NCBI RefSeq assembly: GCF_019038395.1 | Contig: NZ_JAGFXZ010000029.1 | Location: 1 to 41,645 of the forward strand | From: Acinetobacter sp. BY419 | GTDB lineage: Bacteria > Pseudomonadota > Gammaproteobacteria > Pseudomonadales > Moraxellaceae | Direction: 5' to 3' | DNA: 41,645 bases | In this document: positions 29,113 to 38,606 of the stretch, piece by piece | Position numbering within the stretch: the stretch's first letter is position 1 | How the letters are laid out: each line of letters opens with the position of its first letter | Made by a program: the position numbers and the translations under genes | The notes under the pieces: model-generated | Databases searched by the model: none | Seen by the model: only the letters and a program-made list of their open reading frames with translations | Told to the model about the DNA's origin: nothing

Positions 29113-29240
29113 GCCAAGCGACAGGGATGTCGCGTGTTCACTGCCTTGCACTAAGTTTAAAGCAATGCTTTAAACTTGTTCAGGACATAGCATCAGGACA
29201 ACAAGAGGGTTTCGTTACTTTTGTTCTGTCAAAAGTAAAA
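29113..29240. repeat. Hairpin-rich element, probably a dispersed Acinetobacter intergenic repeat
   Basis: Three inverted repeats occur in a row: CGACA/TGTCG (29119-29132), AGTTTAAAGCA/TGCTTTAAACT (29154-29176, one central base) and TTACTTTTG/CAAAAGTAA (29215-29238). I recall similar sequences (GGGTTTCGTTACTTTTGTTC) recurring between genes in Acinetobacter genomes. Only one copy is in this window, so repetitiveness is from memory. Confidence 0.5.
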
Positions 29241-29314
29241 GTCTGCCTACACAAAAACAATCAGAACCTTCAAAGCTATTCGAAGCAGTGCAATTTTTAA
29301 TTTTTCAATAAAAA

Positions 29315-29347
29315 TAAAAAAGCACTCCATCTGGAGTGCTTTTTTTA
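29315..29347 (-). terminator. Terminator of the long ilvD gene
   Basis: Nine-base stem AGCACTCCA/TGGAGTGCT (29321-29340) flanked by A- and T-runs on both sides; it ends the minus-strand gene whose stop is at 29366. Confidence 0.85.
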
Positions 29348-29365
29348 ATCTGCAAGCGCTACAAA

Positions 29366-31195
29366 TTAGATATCACGTACCGCACCTTTCGAGGCACTCG
29401 TAGTATGCATTGCATAAGCTTTCAGGGCTTTAGACACTTTACGTGGACGCTGTTCTGCAGGCTGCCAGCCTTTGGCTTCTTGCGCTTCACGGCGTACTGC
29501 CATGGTTGCTTCGTCTACGGCCAGGTGAATCGTACGGTTTGGAATATCAATTTCGATACGGTCACCATCTTCAACCAGACCAATCGCACCGCCTTCCGCA
29601 GCTTCAGGAGATACGTGACCGATTGAAAGGCCAGACGAACCGCCTGAGAAACGGCCATCAGTTAAAAGTGCACAGTCTTTACCTAAACCTTTCGATTTTA
29701 GGTAACTGGTGGGGTACAACATTTCTTGCATACCCGGACCACCACGTGGACCTTCGTAGCGAATGACCACCACATCACCTGCGGTGATTTTTCCGCCCAA
29801 AATCGCTTCAACCGCCGTATCTTGGCTTTCAAAGACACGCGCGGTGCCGTTGAATTTCAGGATTGAATCATCCACGCCTGCTGTTTTAACAATACAGCCT
29901 TCCAGCGCGATATTGCCATACAGCACAGCCAAACCACCATCTTGTGAGAAAGCATTGGCCGCGTTACGGATTACGCCATTATCACGGTCACCATCCAGAC
30001 GCGCGTAGTAACGATCTTGTGAGAAGGCCGTTTGTGTTGGTACGCCGCCCGGTGCCGATTTGAAGAAGTTATACACCTCTTCATCTTCAGTCCGGATGAT
30101 GTCCCATTTATCCAGGGCGTCTTTTAAGGTTTTTTCATGCACGGTTGGTACAGAAGTATCCAGCAAGCCCGCGCGATCCAGTTCACCCAGGATCGACATG
30201 ATGCCACCAGCACGGTGGATGTCTTCCATATGTACGTTTTGCACAGCCGGTGCAACTTTACACAGCACCGGTACGTGACGCGACAAACGGTCAATGTCGG
30301 TCATGGTGAAATCAACTTCTGCTTCATGTGCAGCGGCCAACAAATGCAGAACCGTATTGGTCGAACCACCCATGGAAATGTCTAAAGTCATGGCATTTTC
30401 AAAGGCTGCTTTGGTGGCGATTGAACGTGGCAACAGGCTGTAATCGTTTTGCTCATAATGACGTTTGGTAATTTCAACAATCAGTTGACCGGCTTTTTCA
30501 AATAATTTTTTACGGTTGGCATGGGTTGCCAGCGTAGAACCATTGCCCGGAAGGGATAGACCCAAAGCTTCGGTCAAGCAGTTCATGGAGTTGGCAGTGA
30601 ACATGCCTGAACATGAACCACAGGTTGGACAGGCTGAACGTTCATAGGCTGCTACTTCTTCATCCGTGAAGCTGTCGTCTGCCGCAACCACCATGGCATC
30701 CACCAGGTCAATCGCGTGGTCGTTACCACGAATTTTGACTTTACCCGCTTCCATCGGACCGCCAGAGACAAATACCACTGGAATGTTCAGGCGCATCGCC
30801 GCCATCAACATGCCCGGGGTGATCTTGTCACAGTTCGAGATACACACCATCGCATCGGCACAATGCGCATTGACCATGTACTCGACTGAGTCTGCAATCA
30901 GGTCACGCGAAGGCAGCGAGTACAGCATGCCGTCATGACCCATCGCGATGCCGTCATCGACTGCAATGGTATTGAATTCTTTTGCTACACCGCCTGACGC
31001 TTCAATTTGACGTGCCACCAGCTGACCGAGATCTTTAAGATGCACATGACCTGGAACAAACTGGGTGAACGAGTTCACCACCGCAATAATCGGCTTACCG
31101 AAGTCTTCATCTTTCATACCGGTGGCACGCCATAAACCGCGTGCGCCAGCCATATTTCTTCCGTGTGTCGATGTTTTTGAACGATAGTCAGGCAT
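29366..31195 (-). CDS. ilvD: Dihydroxy-acid dehydratase, long (E. coli IlvD-type) form
   Basis: Branched-chain amino acid biosynthesis dehydratase of 609 residues, close to E. coli IlvD (616). Cluster-region cysteines are C122 ([10 protein letters not shown]) and C192/C195 ([11 protein letters not shown]). It lacks the first cysteine of the short form (TPCNMH is replaced by VPGHVHLK), the pattern of the oxygen-sensitive E. coli-type enzyme. This is the better candidate for the housekeeping ilvD. A 407 bp upstream gap separates it from the divergent fmt; no leader peptide or attenuator rich in branched-chain codons is visible. Confidence 0.93.
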   Translation of the reverse strand: MPDYRSKTSTHGRNMAGARGLWRATGMKDEDFGKPIIAVVNSFTQFVPGHVHLKDLGQLVARQIEASGGVAKEFNTIAVDDGIAMGHDGMLYSLPSRDLIADSVEYMVNAHCADAMVCISNCDKITPGMLMAAMRLNIPVVFVSGGPMEAGKVKIRGNDHAIDLVDAMVVAADDSFTDEEVAAYERSACPTCGSCSGMFTANSMNCLTEALGLSLPGNGSTLATHANRKKLFEKAGQLIVEITKRHYEQNDYSLLPRSIATKAAFENAMTLDISMGGSTNTVLHLLAAAHEAEVDFTMTDIDRLSRHVPVLCKVAPAVQNVHMEDIHRAGGIMSILGELDRAGLLDTSVPTVHEKTLKDALDKWDIIRTEDEEVYNFFKSAPGGVPTQTAFSQDRYYARLDGDRDNGVIRNAANAFSQDGGLAVLYGNIALEGCIVKTAGVDDSILKFNGTARVFESQDTAVEAILGGKITAGDVVVIRYEGPRGGPGMQEMLYPTSYLKSKGLGKDCALLTDGRFSGGSSGLSIGHVSPEAAEGGAIGLVEDGDRIEIDIPNRTIHLAVDEATMAVRREAQEAKGWQPAEQRPRKVSKALKAYAMHTTSASKGAVRDI

Positions 31196-31602
31196 TTTAT
31201 ATTTCCAACAAAGTTTGAGCTTGCAATGAATCGGGCAGATCCACTCTGGCTAAATCATACTGACAAGGAGTTTAAATCAGTTGAATTTTACACCTATCAT
31301 ACTACAAGCCCTTGTTTTACAAGATGACCCTTTGGCTGTAGATGCAGGCAAAAATATATATAGAGAGGTTTGAATGATCTGACGATAAAAATTTTTGGAT
31401 AAATCTACTATACCGCCATCATCATCAAGACAATACAAAACTTTCATGAATAATTTTTACAATTTGCATGAGTTTTTTTTATATAAAAATTCCACCGAAA
31501 TTCAAGCACTCACAAAGCTTGTCGTATAAGTTTTTGCAACGATTAGGCTGAAATTTGGCTTTTGGCTTATAATACCCTTTAAGTTTATTTGGAATTTCAT
31601 GT
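31196..31602. other. Divergent promoter region between ilvD and fmt
   Basis: No gene seen. TATAAT at 31568-31573 is a good -10 candidate for fmt, 30 bp before its start, though no strong -35 is at the right distance. On the ilvD side a short palindrome ACAAGCCCTTGT lies near 31308-31319. Confidence 0.45.
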
Positions 31603-32565
31603 GTGAAGATCATATTTGCAGGCACACCAGAATTTGCAGCGACTGCATTGGCTGCGCTGCTCAAAACCGAGCATGAAATTGTGGCGGTATATACCCAGCC
31701 TGACCGCAAGGCTGGACGCGGACAAAAACTCACGGCATCCGCAGTCAAGCAGTTGGCGCTTGAACACCATCTTCCGGTCTATCAGCCTTTGCATTTCAAG
31801 TCATCGACGGAAGAAGGTCTGGCGGCGCAAGCAGAACTTAAAGCCTTAAATGCAGATGTGATGGTGGTAGCGGCGTATGGCCTGATCCTGCCACAAGTGG
31901 TTCTGGATACACCAAAATATGGTTGCCTGAACATTCATGGTTCCCTGTTGCCACGCTGGCGTGGTGCAGCCCCGATTCAACGTGCCATCGCCACCGGTGA
32001 TACCGAGACGGGTGTGACCATTATGAAAATGGCAGCGGGTCTGGATACCGGGGACATGATGTATAAAACCCTGTGCCCGATTACTGCCGAAGATACCTCT
32101 GCCAGCCTGCATGATAAACTGGCCTTACAAGGTGCTGAAGCGATTGTGGCCGTACTCGAATCGGAACAGACTTTACAGCATTATCTGGAGACGCGTGAAG
32201 TCCAGGATGAAGCCCTGACTGTCTATGCGCATAAGCTGTCCAAAGCGGAAGCGCAAATTGACTGGACCCAGCCTGCAGCAGACATTGACCGTAATATTCG
32301 TGCGTTTAATCCCTGGCCGGTAGCATTCACTCCGCTGGATGAGAGCAACAATTTACGTATCTGGAACTCCTCACTTTCTACGCAGCATGCAAGCAGTGCT
32401 TTGCCTAGTGAAGTGATTGCCCTGGATAAAGACGGCGTACATGTAATGTGTGGCGACCAAAATGCCATTTGCATCACCAATCTGCAATGGCCAGGCGGCA
32501 AAGCCCTGAATGCTGTTCAAATTAATCAAACTCAAAAACTATCGGTAGGATATAAATTCGCATGA
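31603..32565 (+). CDS. fmt: Methionyl-tRNA formyltransferase
   Basis: Formylates initiator Met-tRNA using 10-formyl-tetrahydrofolate. The 320-residue protein starts at GTG 31603 (MKIIFAGTPEFA) and shows QPDRKAGRGQKL and the catalytic NIHGSLLPRWRGAAPIQRAI with Asn and His; the catalytic Asp is in LDTGDMMY. The C-terminal OB-type domain begins near residue 205. An overlapping out-of-frame ATG at 31599 is ignored. The stop overlaps the rsmB start by 4 bp (ATGA), the classic fmt-rsmB arrangement. Confidence 0.96.
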   Translation: MKIIFAGTPEFAATALAALLKTEHEIVAVYTQPDRKAGRGQKLTASAVKQLALEHHLPVYQPLHFKSSTEEGLAAQAELKALNADVMVVAAYGLILPQVVLDTPKYGCLNIHGSLLPRWRGAAPIQRAIATGDTETGVTIMKMAAGLDTGDMMYKTLCPITAEDTSASLHDKLALQGAEAIVAVLESEQTLQHYLETREVQDEALTVYAHKLSKAEAQIDWTQPAADIDRNIRAFNPWPVAFTPLDESNNLRIWNSSLSTQHASSALPSEVIALDKDGVHVMCGDQNAICITNLQWPGGKALNAVQINQTQKLSVGYKFA

Positions 32566-33869
32566 GCCAAATTCAATCATCAGCTAAAAACTTGAATTTG
32601 CGCGCGCAAGTTGTAAAAACGCTATTGGCCGTACAAAATGGTCAATCACTTGCTTCTGTACTCAATCAACATATCAACATCGTGTCTGAACGTGACCGTG
32701 GTCTATATCACGAGTTAACTCTGGGCTGTTTACGTCAGTGGCATGGCCTCAAAGCCATTACCCTGCCGCTGTTAACCAAACCCCTCGATAACCCGGCTTT
32801 AGAAAGCTGTCTGTATCTGGGTTTGTACCAGATTCTATGTACCCGTATTCCGGCACATGCTGCGATTTCAGAAACCGTGACTGCTGCCAAACAGCTGGGT
32901 TTTGAACCTTTAAGCGGTCTGGTCAATGCGGTACTGCGTCGTGTTTCACGTGAAACAGAAGAATTTGACCTGGCTTTAAACCAGGCCCATGGCCTGCCGA
33001 GCTGGCTCTACAAGCGTTTAAAGAAAGACTGGCCGGAACAGCTGGCTGAACTGTCGCATGACTTGAAACAGATTGCACCGCTCACCTTGCGTGTCAATGT
33101 CAACCAGGTTAGCCGTGATGAATATCTGGAAATTCTGGAAGAAGAAGGCTATGAAGCACGTGCCTGCACCCTGTCTGAAGTTGGCATCGTTCTGGAACAG
33201 AATGTCCATATTCCGAACCTGCCGGGCTATGAAGCCGGCGGTTTCTCGGTTCAGGATGAACATGCCCAGCTGTGTGCGACCTTAGTTCCTGACCTTGAAG
33301 GCAAAATCGTGGTAGATGCCTGTGCTGCGCCAGGTGGGAAAACTGCTCACATCCTAGAAAAATATAGCCCGAAAAAGCTCTATGCAATTGACCAGGATGC
33401 CAAACGTTTAGTTCGTGTAGCAGAAAATCTGGAACGTTTACTGTTAACTGAATATGCAGAAGTTGAAATTATCACGGCTGATGCGATCACCTGGACAGCA
33501 CCGGAGCCGGTGGACTGTATTGTGCTAGATGCACCGTGTTCTGCAATTGGTGTCATCCGTCGTCATCCGGATATCCGTTTACTACGTCAGTCTACCGATA
33601 TTCCGAAAACAGTTGAGCTGCAAAAACAGATTCTGGAAAATATGTGGCAGCAGCTGAAAGTCGGGGGTACTTTGCTCTATATCACCTGTTCAATTCTGAA
33701 AGCGGAAAACGAACAGCAGATGGTCGAGTTCTTTGCCCAGCATAGCGATGCCAAAGAAATCAAGATCGAAGCCGACTGGGGCATCGAACAGATTCATGGT
33801 CGTCAGTTGTTGCCAAAAGCAGATCAAGGCGATGGCTTCTTCTATTGCCGTATTGAAAAGACCGCATAA
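32562..33869 (+). CDS. rsmB: 16S rRNA (cytosine-967 C5) methyltransferase RsmB
   Basis: Methylates C967 of 16S rRNA. The 435-residue protein has an N-terminal NusB-like RNA-binding domain (about 1-140) and a Rossmann methyltransferase domain with SAM motif DACAAPGGKTAHIL. Two catalytic-type cysteines lie in LDAPCSA and YITCSI. It is translationally coupled to fmt by the 4 bp overlap. Length and architecture match E. coli RsmB. Confidence 0.96.
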   Translation: MSQIQSSAKNLNLRAQVVKTLLAVQNGQSLASVLNQHINIVSERDRGLYHELTLGCLRQWHGLKAITLPLLTKPLDNPALESCLYLGLYQILCTRIPAHAAISETVTAAKQLGFEPLSGLVNAVLRRVSRETEEFDLALNQAHGLPSWLYKRLKKDWPEQLAELSHDLKQIAPLTLRVNVNQVSRDEYLEILEEEGYEARACTLSEVGIVLEQNVHIPNLPGYEAGGFSVQDEHAQLCATLVPDLEGKIVVDACAAPGGKTAHILEKYSPKKLYAIDQDAKRLVRVAENLERLLLTEYAEVEIITADAITWTAPEPVDCIVLDAPCSAIGVIRRHPDIRLLRQSTDIPKTVELQKQILENMWQQLKVGGTLLYITCSILKAENEQQMVEFFAQHSDAKEIKIEADWGIEQIHGRQLLPKADQGDGFFYCRIEKTA

Positions 33870-33887
33870 GTGATAAGTTTAAAATTA

Positions 33888-33912
33888 AAGGCAGCCTAAG
33901 CTGCCTTTTTTA
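33888..33912. terminator. Terminator between convergent rsmB and zupT
   Basis: Stem AAAGGCAGC/GCTGCCTTT with CTAA loop (33888-33909), T-run after; A/T-rich on both sides, so it may serve both genes. Confidence 0.8.
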
Positions 33913-33939
33913 TGCCTTGTGATTTAGTAGGTCTCAGGC

Positions 33940-34749
33940 TTATTGAATAAACTTAAAAATCACCAGACTAGTAGCCAGAGCAGCCATGCCACTGACCAGC
34001 CCATATACCGTTTCATGCCCTTCAGAATAGCGTTTTGCAGTCGGCAATAATTCATCTAGTGCCAGATAAACCATAACGCCACCAATTATCCCAAAGATCA
34101 GGCCATAGACCGTTTCACTCATATAAGGCGCCAGAATAAAATAACCTAGCGCCGCCCCCAAGGGTTCAGCCAGTCCCGAGACCAGACTGGCCCCGAGGGC
34201 ATAATCTTTGCGGCCAGTGGCCATATACACCGGCAAGGCAATCGCGACACCTTCTGGCACGTTATGAATCGCAATCGCGACCGCCAACGGTGCGCCCAAA
34301 GCAGGACTTTCCAGCGTGGCAAAAAATGTCGCCAGGCCTTCGGGCAAGTTATGTGCACTAATTGCAAACAGGGTCAGCATGCCGGTACGCAGTAATTGTG
34401 ATGAGCTGACACCCTGGGCAGAACGGGTTTCAATGGTGTCATGCGGATTTGGCACAAAGCGATCCAGTAATAGCACCAGAATCACTCCCAGTAAAAAGGA
34501 AAAAGTGCCAAAGGCAAAACCGGTTTTTTCATCAAAATCCAGACTAAAGGAAGCAATCGACTTGTTCAGGATTTCGGTTAAAGACACATAGATCATGGCA
34601 CCGGCAGCAAAGGCCAGACCAAAGGCCAGCAGACGGAAATTGGGTTTTTTTAAGAACAGTACAAGTCCCCCACCCACCACGGTAGCCAGACCGGCCAAAA
34701 AAGTCACGGCAAAAGCCGTATAAACCTGTGCATCTAACAGTGGGGCCAT
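33940..34749 (-). CDS. zupT: Zinc transporter ZupT
   Basis: ZIP-family inner-membrane importer of zinc and other divalent metals. The 269-residue protein has eight predicted TM segments. The two metal-binding signatures are intact: HNLPEGLATF in TM4 and HNVPEGVAIA in TM5. The start at 34749 gives MAPLLDAQVYTAFAV, typical of ZupT. No Zur box was recognised upstream; the strong hairpin at 34770-34798 is read as the terminator of the preceding transporter operon. Confidence 0.9.
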   Translation of the reverse strand: MAPLLDAQVYTAFAVTFLAGLATVVGGGLVLFLKKPNFRLLAFGLAFAAGAMIYVSLTEILNKSIASFSLDFDEKTGFAFGTFSFLLGVILVLLLDRFVPNPHDTIETRSAQGVSSSQLLRTGMLTLFAISAHNLPEGLATFFATLESPALGAPLAVAIAIHNVPEGVAIALPVYMATGRKDYALGASLVSGLAEPLGAALGYFILAPYMSETVYGLIFGIIGGVMVYLALDELLPTAKRYSEGHETVYGLVSGMAALATSLVIFKFIQ

Positions 34750-34764
34750 GTTGACACGTCAAAA

Positions 34765-34800
34765 ATAAAAGTCATTATCATCAAAGATGATAATGACTTC
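34765..34800 (-). terminator. Terminator of the NSS transporter operon
   Basis: A 13-bp stem (AGTCATTATCATC/GATGATAATGACT, loop AAA, 34770-34798) followed on the minus strand by a T-rich tail. It lies 36 bp past the small-subunit stop and just ahead of zupT. Confidence 0.7.
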
Positions 34801-34834
34801 CATTTATGGCAACAGTAGGTTTATGTGAAGATTG

Positions 34835-34945
34835 TTAGTCTTCTGGTTCTTCCGGATTTTTTGCCAGATGAATTACAGAGAGTAGCAGACCGCCCCATAA
34901 TAAAACGATGGAGAAAATCATCATGATCAGTGCAGAGGTATTCAT
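34835..34945 (-). CDS. MetS-type NSS transporter small subunit
   Basis: A 36-residue single-pass membrane peptide starting MNTSALIMMIFSIVLLWGG and ending NPEEPED, the pattern of the MetS small subunit needed by MetP-type methionine/alanine importers. An AGGAG ribosome site precedes the ATG, and the gene starts 10 bp after the stop of the large transporter gene, so it is co-translated. At 37 codons it is easily missed by length-filtered gene calling. Confidence 0.85.
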   Translation of the reverse strand: MNTSALIMMIFSIVLLWGGLLLSVIHLAKNPEEPED

Positions 34946-34955
34946 ATTCGTTCTC

Positions 34956-36431
34956 CTAGCTACGACGATCTTTGACTAGACTTAACAGAATGGCGCCCAG
35001 AATACAGAATGCGATGACGCCTCCTCCAACCATCCACAGGGTAGTCGCAGGATAGTCACCATAACCTTCAGTCATGATCGATTTCAGAGTCAGGCCCAAT
35101 GCCAGCAATAAAGACAAAGGTGTGATGACCGTTAGCATGAAATTCCAGCTGCTTCCAAGTTTCACGCTGGCAAACTGGTTCACATGTTCTTGCAGCTGCT
35201 TCAACAATGGACGGCGGAACCATGACAACAGAATAATCGATAACAGACCGCCACCGACAATACCGATATTGTTGGCAAAGTAGTCAATGATATCAACAAA
35301 GGTAACGGCACTATGGGTCGAGAACATCAAGGTAGAAACCACTGCTGAACCACCGGCAATAATCGTGACTGACTTGTTCTTCGACCAGCCCAGTTTGTCC
35401 TGGAACGCAGCAATCGGAACTTGCAGGATGCTCACCATCGAGGTAATACCGGCAACCGTCAATGAAGCGAAGAATAGGAAGCCAAACAGGTCACCGCCTG
35501 TACCTAAACTTGAAATGATTTTCGGGAAAGCAATAAAGGCCAGACCAATACCGCCAGACACTACATCTTCAACTTTAGCGCCAGAACTGAACGCCATAAA
35601 ACCAAGCGCTGCAAATACACCAATCCCCGCCAGAATTTCAAAAGACGAGTTAGCCAGTGCCACCACAATACCCGAACCGGTCAGGTTGGTTTTGCGTTTC
35701 AAATAAGAGGCATAGGTCAACATAATCCCGAAGCCCACCGACAGTGAGAAGAAGATATGACCAAAAGCTGCCAGCCAGACTTTATAGTTGGTCATGGCCT
35801 CCCAGTTCGGCGTGAAGAAAGCATTTAAGCCATCAACTGCACCCGGTAAGCGCACTGCCTGAATGACCAGAATGGAAAATAAAACCACCAGTAATGGCAT
35901 AAAGATTTTATTCGCCAGCTCTACCCCACGGCGTACCCCACCGTAAAGAATCAGCATGACCGCAGCCCAGACCACCACCAGACCAAAGAACAGTACAGGC
36001 ACAAAACCTAAGGTTAGGCCTTCACCATTTTGCAGGTAAGTGTTGAAGAAAAAGGCCTGGGTATCTGAGCCCCACTGCTGTCCAAAGGAATAGAACATAT
36101 AACTGCCGGCCCAGGACAATACGCTGGCATAGTAAATCCCGATCACCAGGGTGACCATGACCTGCCACCAGCCCAGGGATTCGGCATTCATGAGTTTTTT
36201 ATAGGCCAATGGCGGCGCTTTACGGAACTTGTGTCCGACCGCATAGTCTAAAAACAATAAAGGTAAACCTGCTGCAAAAATCGCAATCAGATAAGGGATC
36301 AGGAATGCCCCGCCACCATTTTCATAGGCGACATAAGGGAAACGCCAGATATTCCCCAAGCCAACGGCGGAACCAATCGCTGCAATAATGAATCCTGAGC
36401 GTGCGGACCAATTCTCACGAGTTTCTGTCAT
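34956..36431 (-). CDS. Sodium-dependent NSS-family transporter (MetP-like)
   Basis: Neurotransmitter:sodium symporter family, 491 residues, about 12 TM segments. The N-terminal signature WSARSGFIIAAIGSAVGLGN includes TM1 residues that bind sodium and substrate, and WRFPYVAYENGGGAF follows. The downstream MetS-type small subunit suggests an amino acid importer for methionine, alanine or similar; substrate is inferred from that pairing only. Confidence 0.9.
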   Translation of the reverse strand: MTETRENWSARSGFIIAAIGSAVGLGNIWRFPYVAYENGGGAFLIPYLIAIFAAGLPLLFLDYAVGHKFRKAPPLAYKKLMNAESLGWWQVMVTLVIGIYYASVLSWAGSYMFYSFGQQWGSDTQAFFFNTYLQNGEGLTLGFVPVLFFGLVVVWAAVMLILYGGVRRGVELANKIFMPLLVVLFSILVIQAVRLPGAVDGLNAFFTPNWEAMTNYKVWLAAFGHIFFSLSVGFGIMLTYASYLKRKTNLTGSGIVVALANSSFEILAGIGVFAALGFMAFSSGAKVEDVVSGGIGLAFIAFPKIISSLGTGGDLFGFLFFASLTVAGITSMVSILQVPIAAFQDKLGWSKNKSVTIIAGGSAVVSTLMFSTHSAVTFVDIIDYFANNIGIVGGGLLSIILLSWFRRPLLKQLQEHVNQFASVKLGSSWNFMLTVITPLSLLLALGLTLKSIMTEGYGDYPATTLWMVGGGVIAFCILGAILLSLVKDRRS

Positions 36432-37023
36432 AGAACACCTAAACTTTTAACCTCTTCAGATGCTGCTTGTTATGGTTATAGCGCAAGCAAAAAAAGAAGC
36501 ATTTTCAATAATTTTGGGTGTTTGAATTAGAGGGCACCTTGTGGGTGTCGAATTCTAATGTACAAACAGGTCAGCAGGTCTTACAGCTTGCTTAAAGTCT
36601 GATCAAAAAACTGACCTTGTAGATGATTTAACAATACTGACTTTTGTAAATTTTTTCTGTAAATTCTGCTCAAAATATTCGTTATTTATAATCTGTTTGA
36701 ATTAATCGCTCAATAATTCTACTAAAAAGTCTTTATTTTAAAGGTTATATATTGACAAACTTTTTGGAATATATTTTTATTAAGTTTTACTACAGGCTTA
36801 TGGCCCTTAAAGCTTTTCCTGTCATCAGGATAAATCGCTATTTAATACCCTGTGTTTAAGCGCTACCAATCTCTACGGATGAAGCCTTTTTCTGGTGGAA
36901 ATATGCGGAGCAGAGTCTTTCCCTGCCCCGGCCTGAAATTTAAGATTATGCAATAGACCCAGATCCCATCACCCTATTTAAAAACCACCCGGCTTGCGAT
37001 CTGAAGTAATGAACATACTGAAC
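36432..37023. other. 592-bp intergenic region, no gene recognised
   Basis: Divides the NSS transporter gene (its leader is at the left) from the 3' end of the aldehyde dehydrogenase gene. A TTGACA at 36752-36757 with TTTTAT 17 bp downstream forms a promoter-like pair on the + strand with no gene after it. No terminator or repeat stands out. Confidence 0.4.
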
Positions 37024-38472
37024 TTAAGCTTTAATGACCAGCATGCGCTCTTCCTGCATGTCGCGAATGGCGGACTGAATCCCTTCACGGCCCAGACCTG
37101 AATCTTTTACTCCGCCATAGGGCATGTTATCGACCCGGAAAGACGGAATATCGTTGATGATGACACCACCGACATGCAGATGGTCCCAGGCATACAGCAT
37201 CTTGTTCAGATTCTGGGTATAGACCCCGGCCTGCAGGCCAAAACGGCTGCGGTTGATACAGGCAATACCGGATTCAAAATCGCTATAAGGTTCAATCATG
37301 GCCACAGGACCAAAAACTTCGTCCCGGTAAATTTCCAGATCTTGATCTACATTTTCCAGCAAGGTCGGTGCGAATAGCACCTCGTCCAGTTGGCCGCCTG
37401 CCAGAATTTTTGCATCTTTTTTCACGGCTTTATCCAGCCATGTTTCTAGCCGTTTGGCCTCGGCTTTCTTGATCATTGGCCCGACCAAAGTCGTGCTCAG
37501 GTTTGGATCATCTGCCTTGAGCGTTTTCAGCTTGGCAACCATCTTCTGTTTCACGTCATTATAAATATCCTGATGCACCAGAATCCGCTGCACACTGATA
37601 CATACCTGTCCGGCATGACCATAGGCGCCACCGATCAGACGGTTAATCAGTGCATCGGTGATTTCTGTATCCGGCTCGACCATCACTGCAGCATTACCGC
37701 CCAGCTCCAGTGTAACTTTTTTGCGGCCGGCACGGGCTTTCATGTCCCAGCCCACAGCATCGGAACCGGTAAAGCTGAGCAGTTTAAAACGGTCATCGGT
37801 GACCAGTACATCGGCTAGGTCTCGCGGACATGGCAAGACTGAAAATGCACCTTGAGGCAAATCGGTTTCCGCCAGAATCTCGGCAATTTTCAGGGCAGAA
37901 ATCGGGGTCAGGCTCGCAGGTTTTAAAACGAAAGGACAGCCGGCCGCGATCGCAGGGGCAATTTTATGTGCCGTCAGGTTCAAGGGAAAATTAAACGGAC
38001 TAATTAGAGAGACTGCACCAATCGGTACCTGTTTAACCATGCCCTGATAACCCGAAGCTGCTGCAGTGACTGCTAAAGGCAGGATGCGTCCCTGGTCCAT
38101 CTGAGTCACGGCATCCGCGGCAATCTGAAAAGTATTAATCAGACGTTCGACTTCAGCTTCGGCCGCTTTACGTGGTTTGCCGCCTTCTGCAATCAGGATT
38201 TCCGTCAGTTCTTCACGAATTTCGCGAAAACGGCGTACACAGTGCAGCAGAATTTTCTGCTTCTGGAAGGGCTCTAATGCGGCCATTTCGGCTTCAGCAT
38301 CTACCGCAGACTGAATCGCCTGTTCTAGCGTGTTGGCATCTGCCAGGGCGACACGTGCATATAGCTTCTGGCTATATTTGTGTTTGACCTCCAGCCATTC
38401 TCCTGTCTGAACAGCCTGGCCGGCTACATATAGTGAATAATCTTTATGCTGTTTTGCTTCTACAGATACCAT
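37024..38472 (-). CDS. Aldehyde dehydrogenase family protein
   Basis: NAD(P)-dependent aldehyde dehydrogenase. The start is placed at ATG 38472 (MVSVEAKQHKDYSLY), which has AAGGA 7 nt upstream, giving 482 residues, a normal length; the frame is open to 38541 without a ribosome site. Motifs are SLISPFNFPLNL, the catalytic Glu region VTLELGGNAAV and the nucleophile Cys in GHAGQVCISVQRI. The sequence resembles the lactaldehyde/glyceraldehyde-3-phosphate/phosphonoacetaldehyde dehydrogenase branch; substrate undetermined. Single gene, divergent from the outer-membrane protein gene. Confidence 0.9.
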   Translation of the reverse strand: MVSVEAKQHKDYSLYVAGQAVQTGEWLEVKHKYSQKLYARVALADANTLEQAIQSAVDAEAEMAALEPFQKQKILLHCVRRFREIREELTEILIAEGGKPRKAAEAEVERLINTFQIAADAVTQMDQGRILPLAVTAAASGYQGMVKQVPIGAVSLISPFNFPLNLTAHKIAPAIAAGCPFVLKPASLTPISALKIAEILAETDLPQGAFSVLPCPRDLADVLVTDDRFKLLSFTGSDAVGWDMKARAGRKKVTLELGGNAAVMVEPDTEITDALINRLIGGAYGHAGQVCISVQRILVHQDIYNDVKQKMVAKLKTLKADDPNLSTTLVGPMIKKAEAKRLETWLDKAVKKDAKILAGGQLDEVLFAPTLLENVDQDLEIYRDEVFGPVAMIEPYSDFESGIACINRSRFGLQAGVYTQNLNKMLYAWDHLHVGGVIINDIPSFRVDNMPYGGVKDSGLGREGIQSAIRDMQEERMLVIKA

Positions 38473-38606
38473 CTTCTCGTCCTTCAACATCCAAGGATAT
38501 ACATTTTTAAAATTCTCTATATCATGCACCTGCTGATACATATTAAGAAGATGTTTTTAGGTAACAGACCCACCCAATTTGAAGACAGCTATAGGGAAAT
38601 AGAGCC

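Larger units (their letters stand above)
28967..29365. other. Intergenic region between the two dehydratase genes
   Basis: No gene is seen. It holds the leader of the short dehydratase gene (right after 28966), a hairpin-rich repeat unit (29113-29240) and the terminator of the long dehydratase gene (29315-29347). Confidence 0.6.

Noticed and set aside
34770..34798. Fur- or Zur-like palindrome ahead of zupT
   Set aside because: The half-sites run in the opposite sense to the Fur consensus and do not fit a Zur box; the T-rich minus-strand tail makes it a terminator for the transporter operon.
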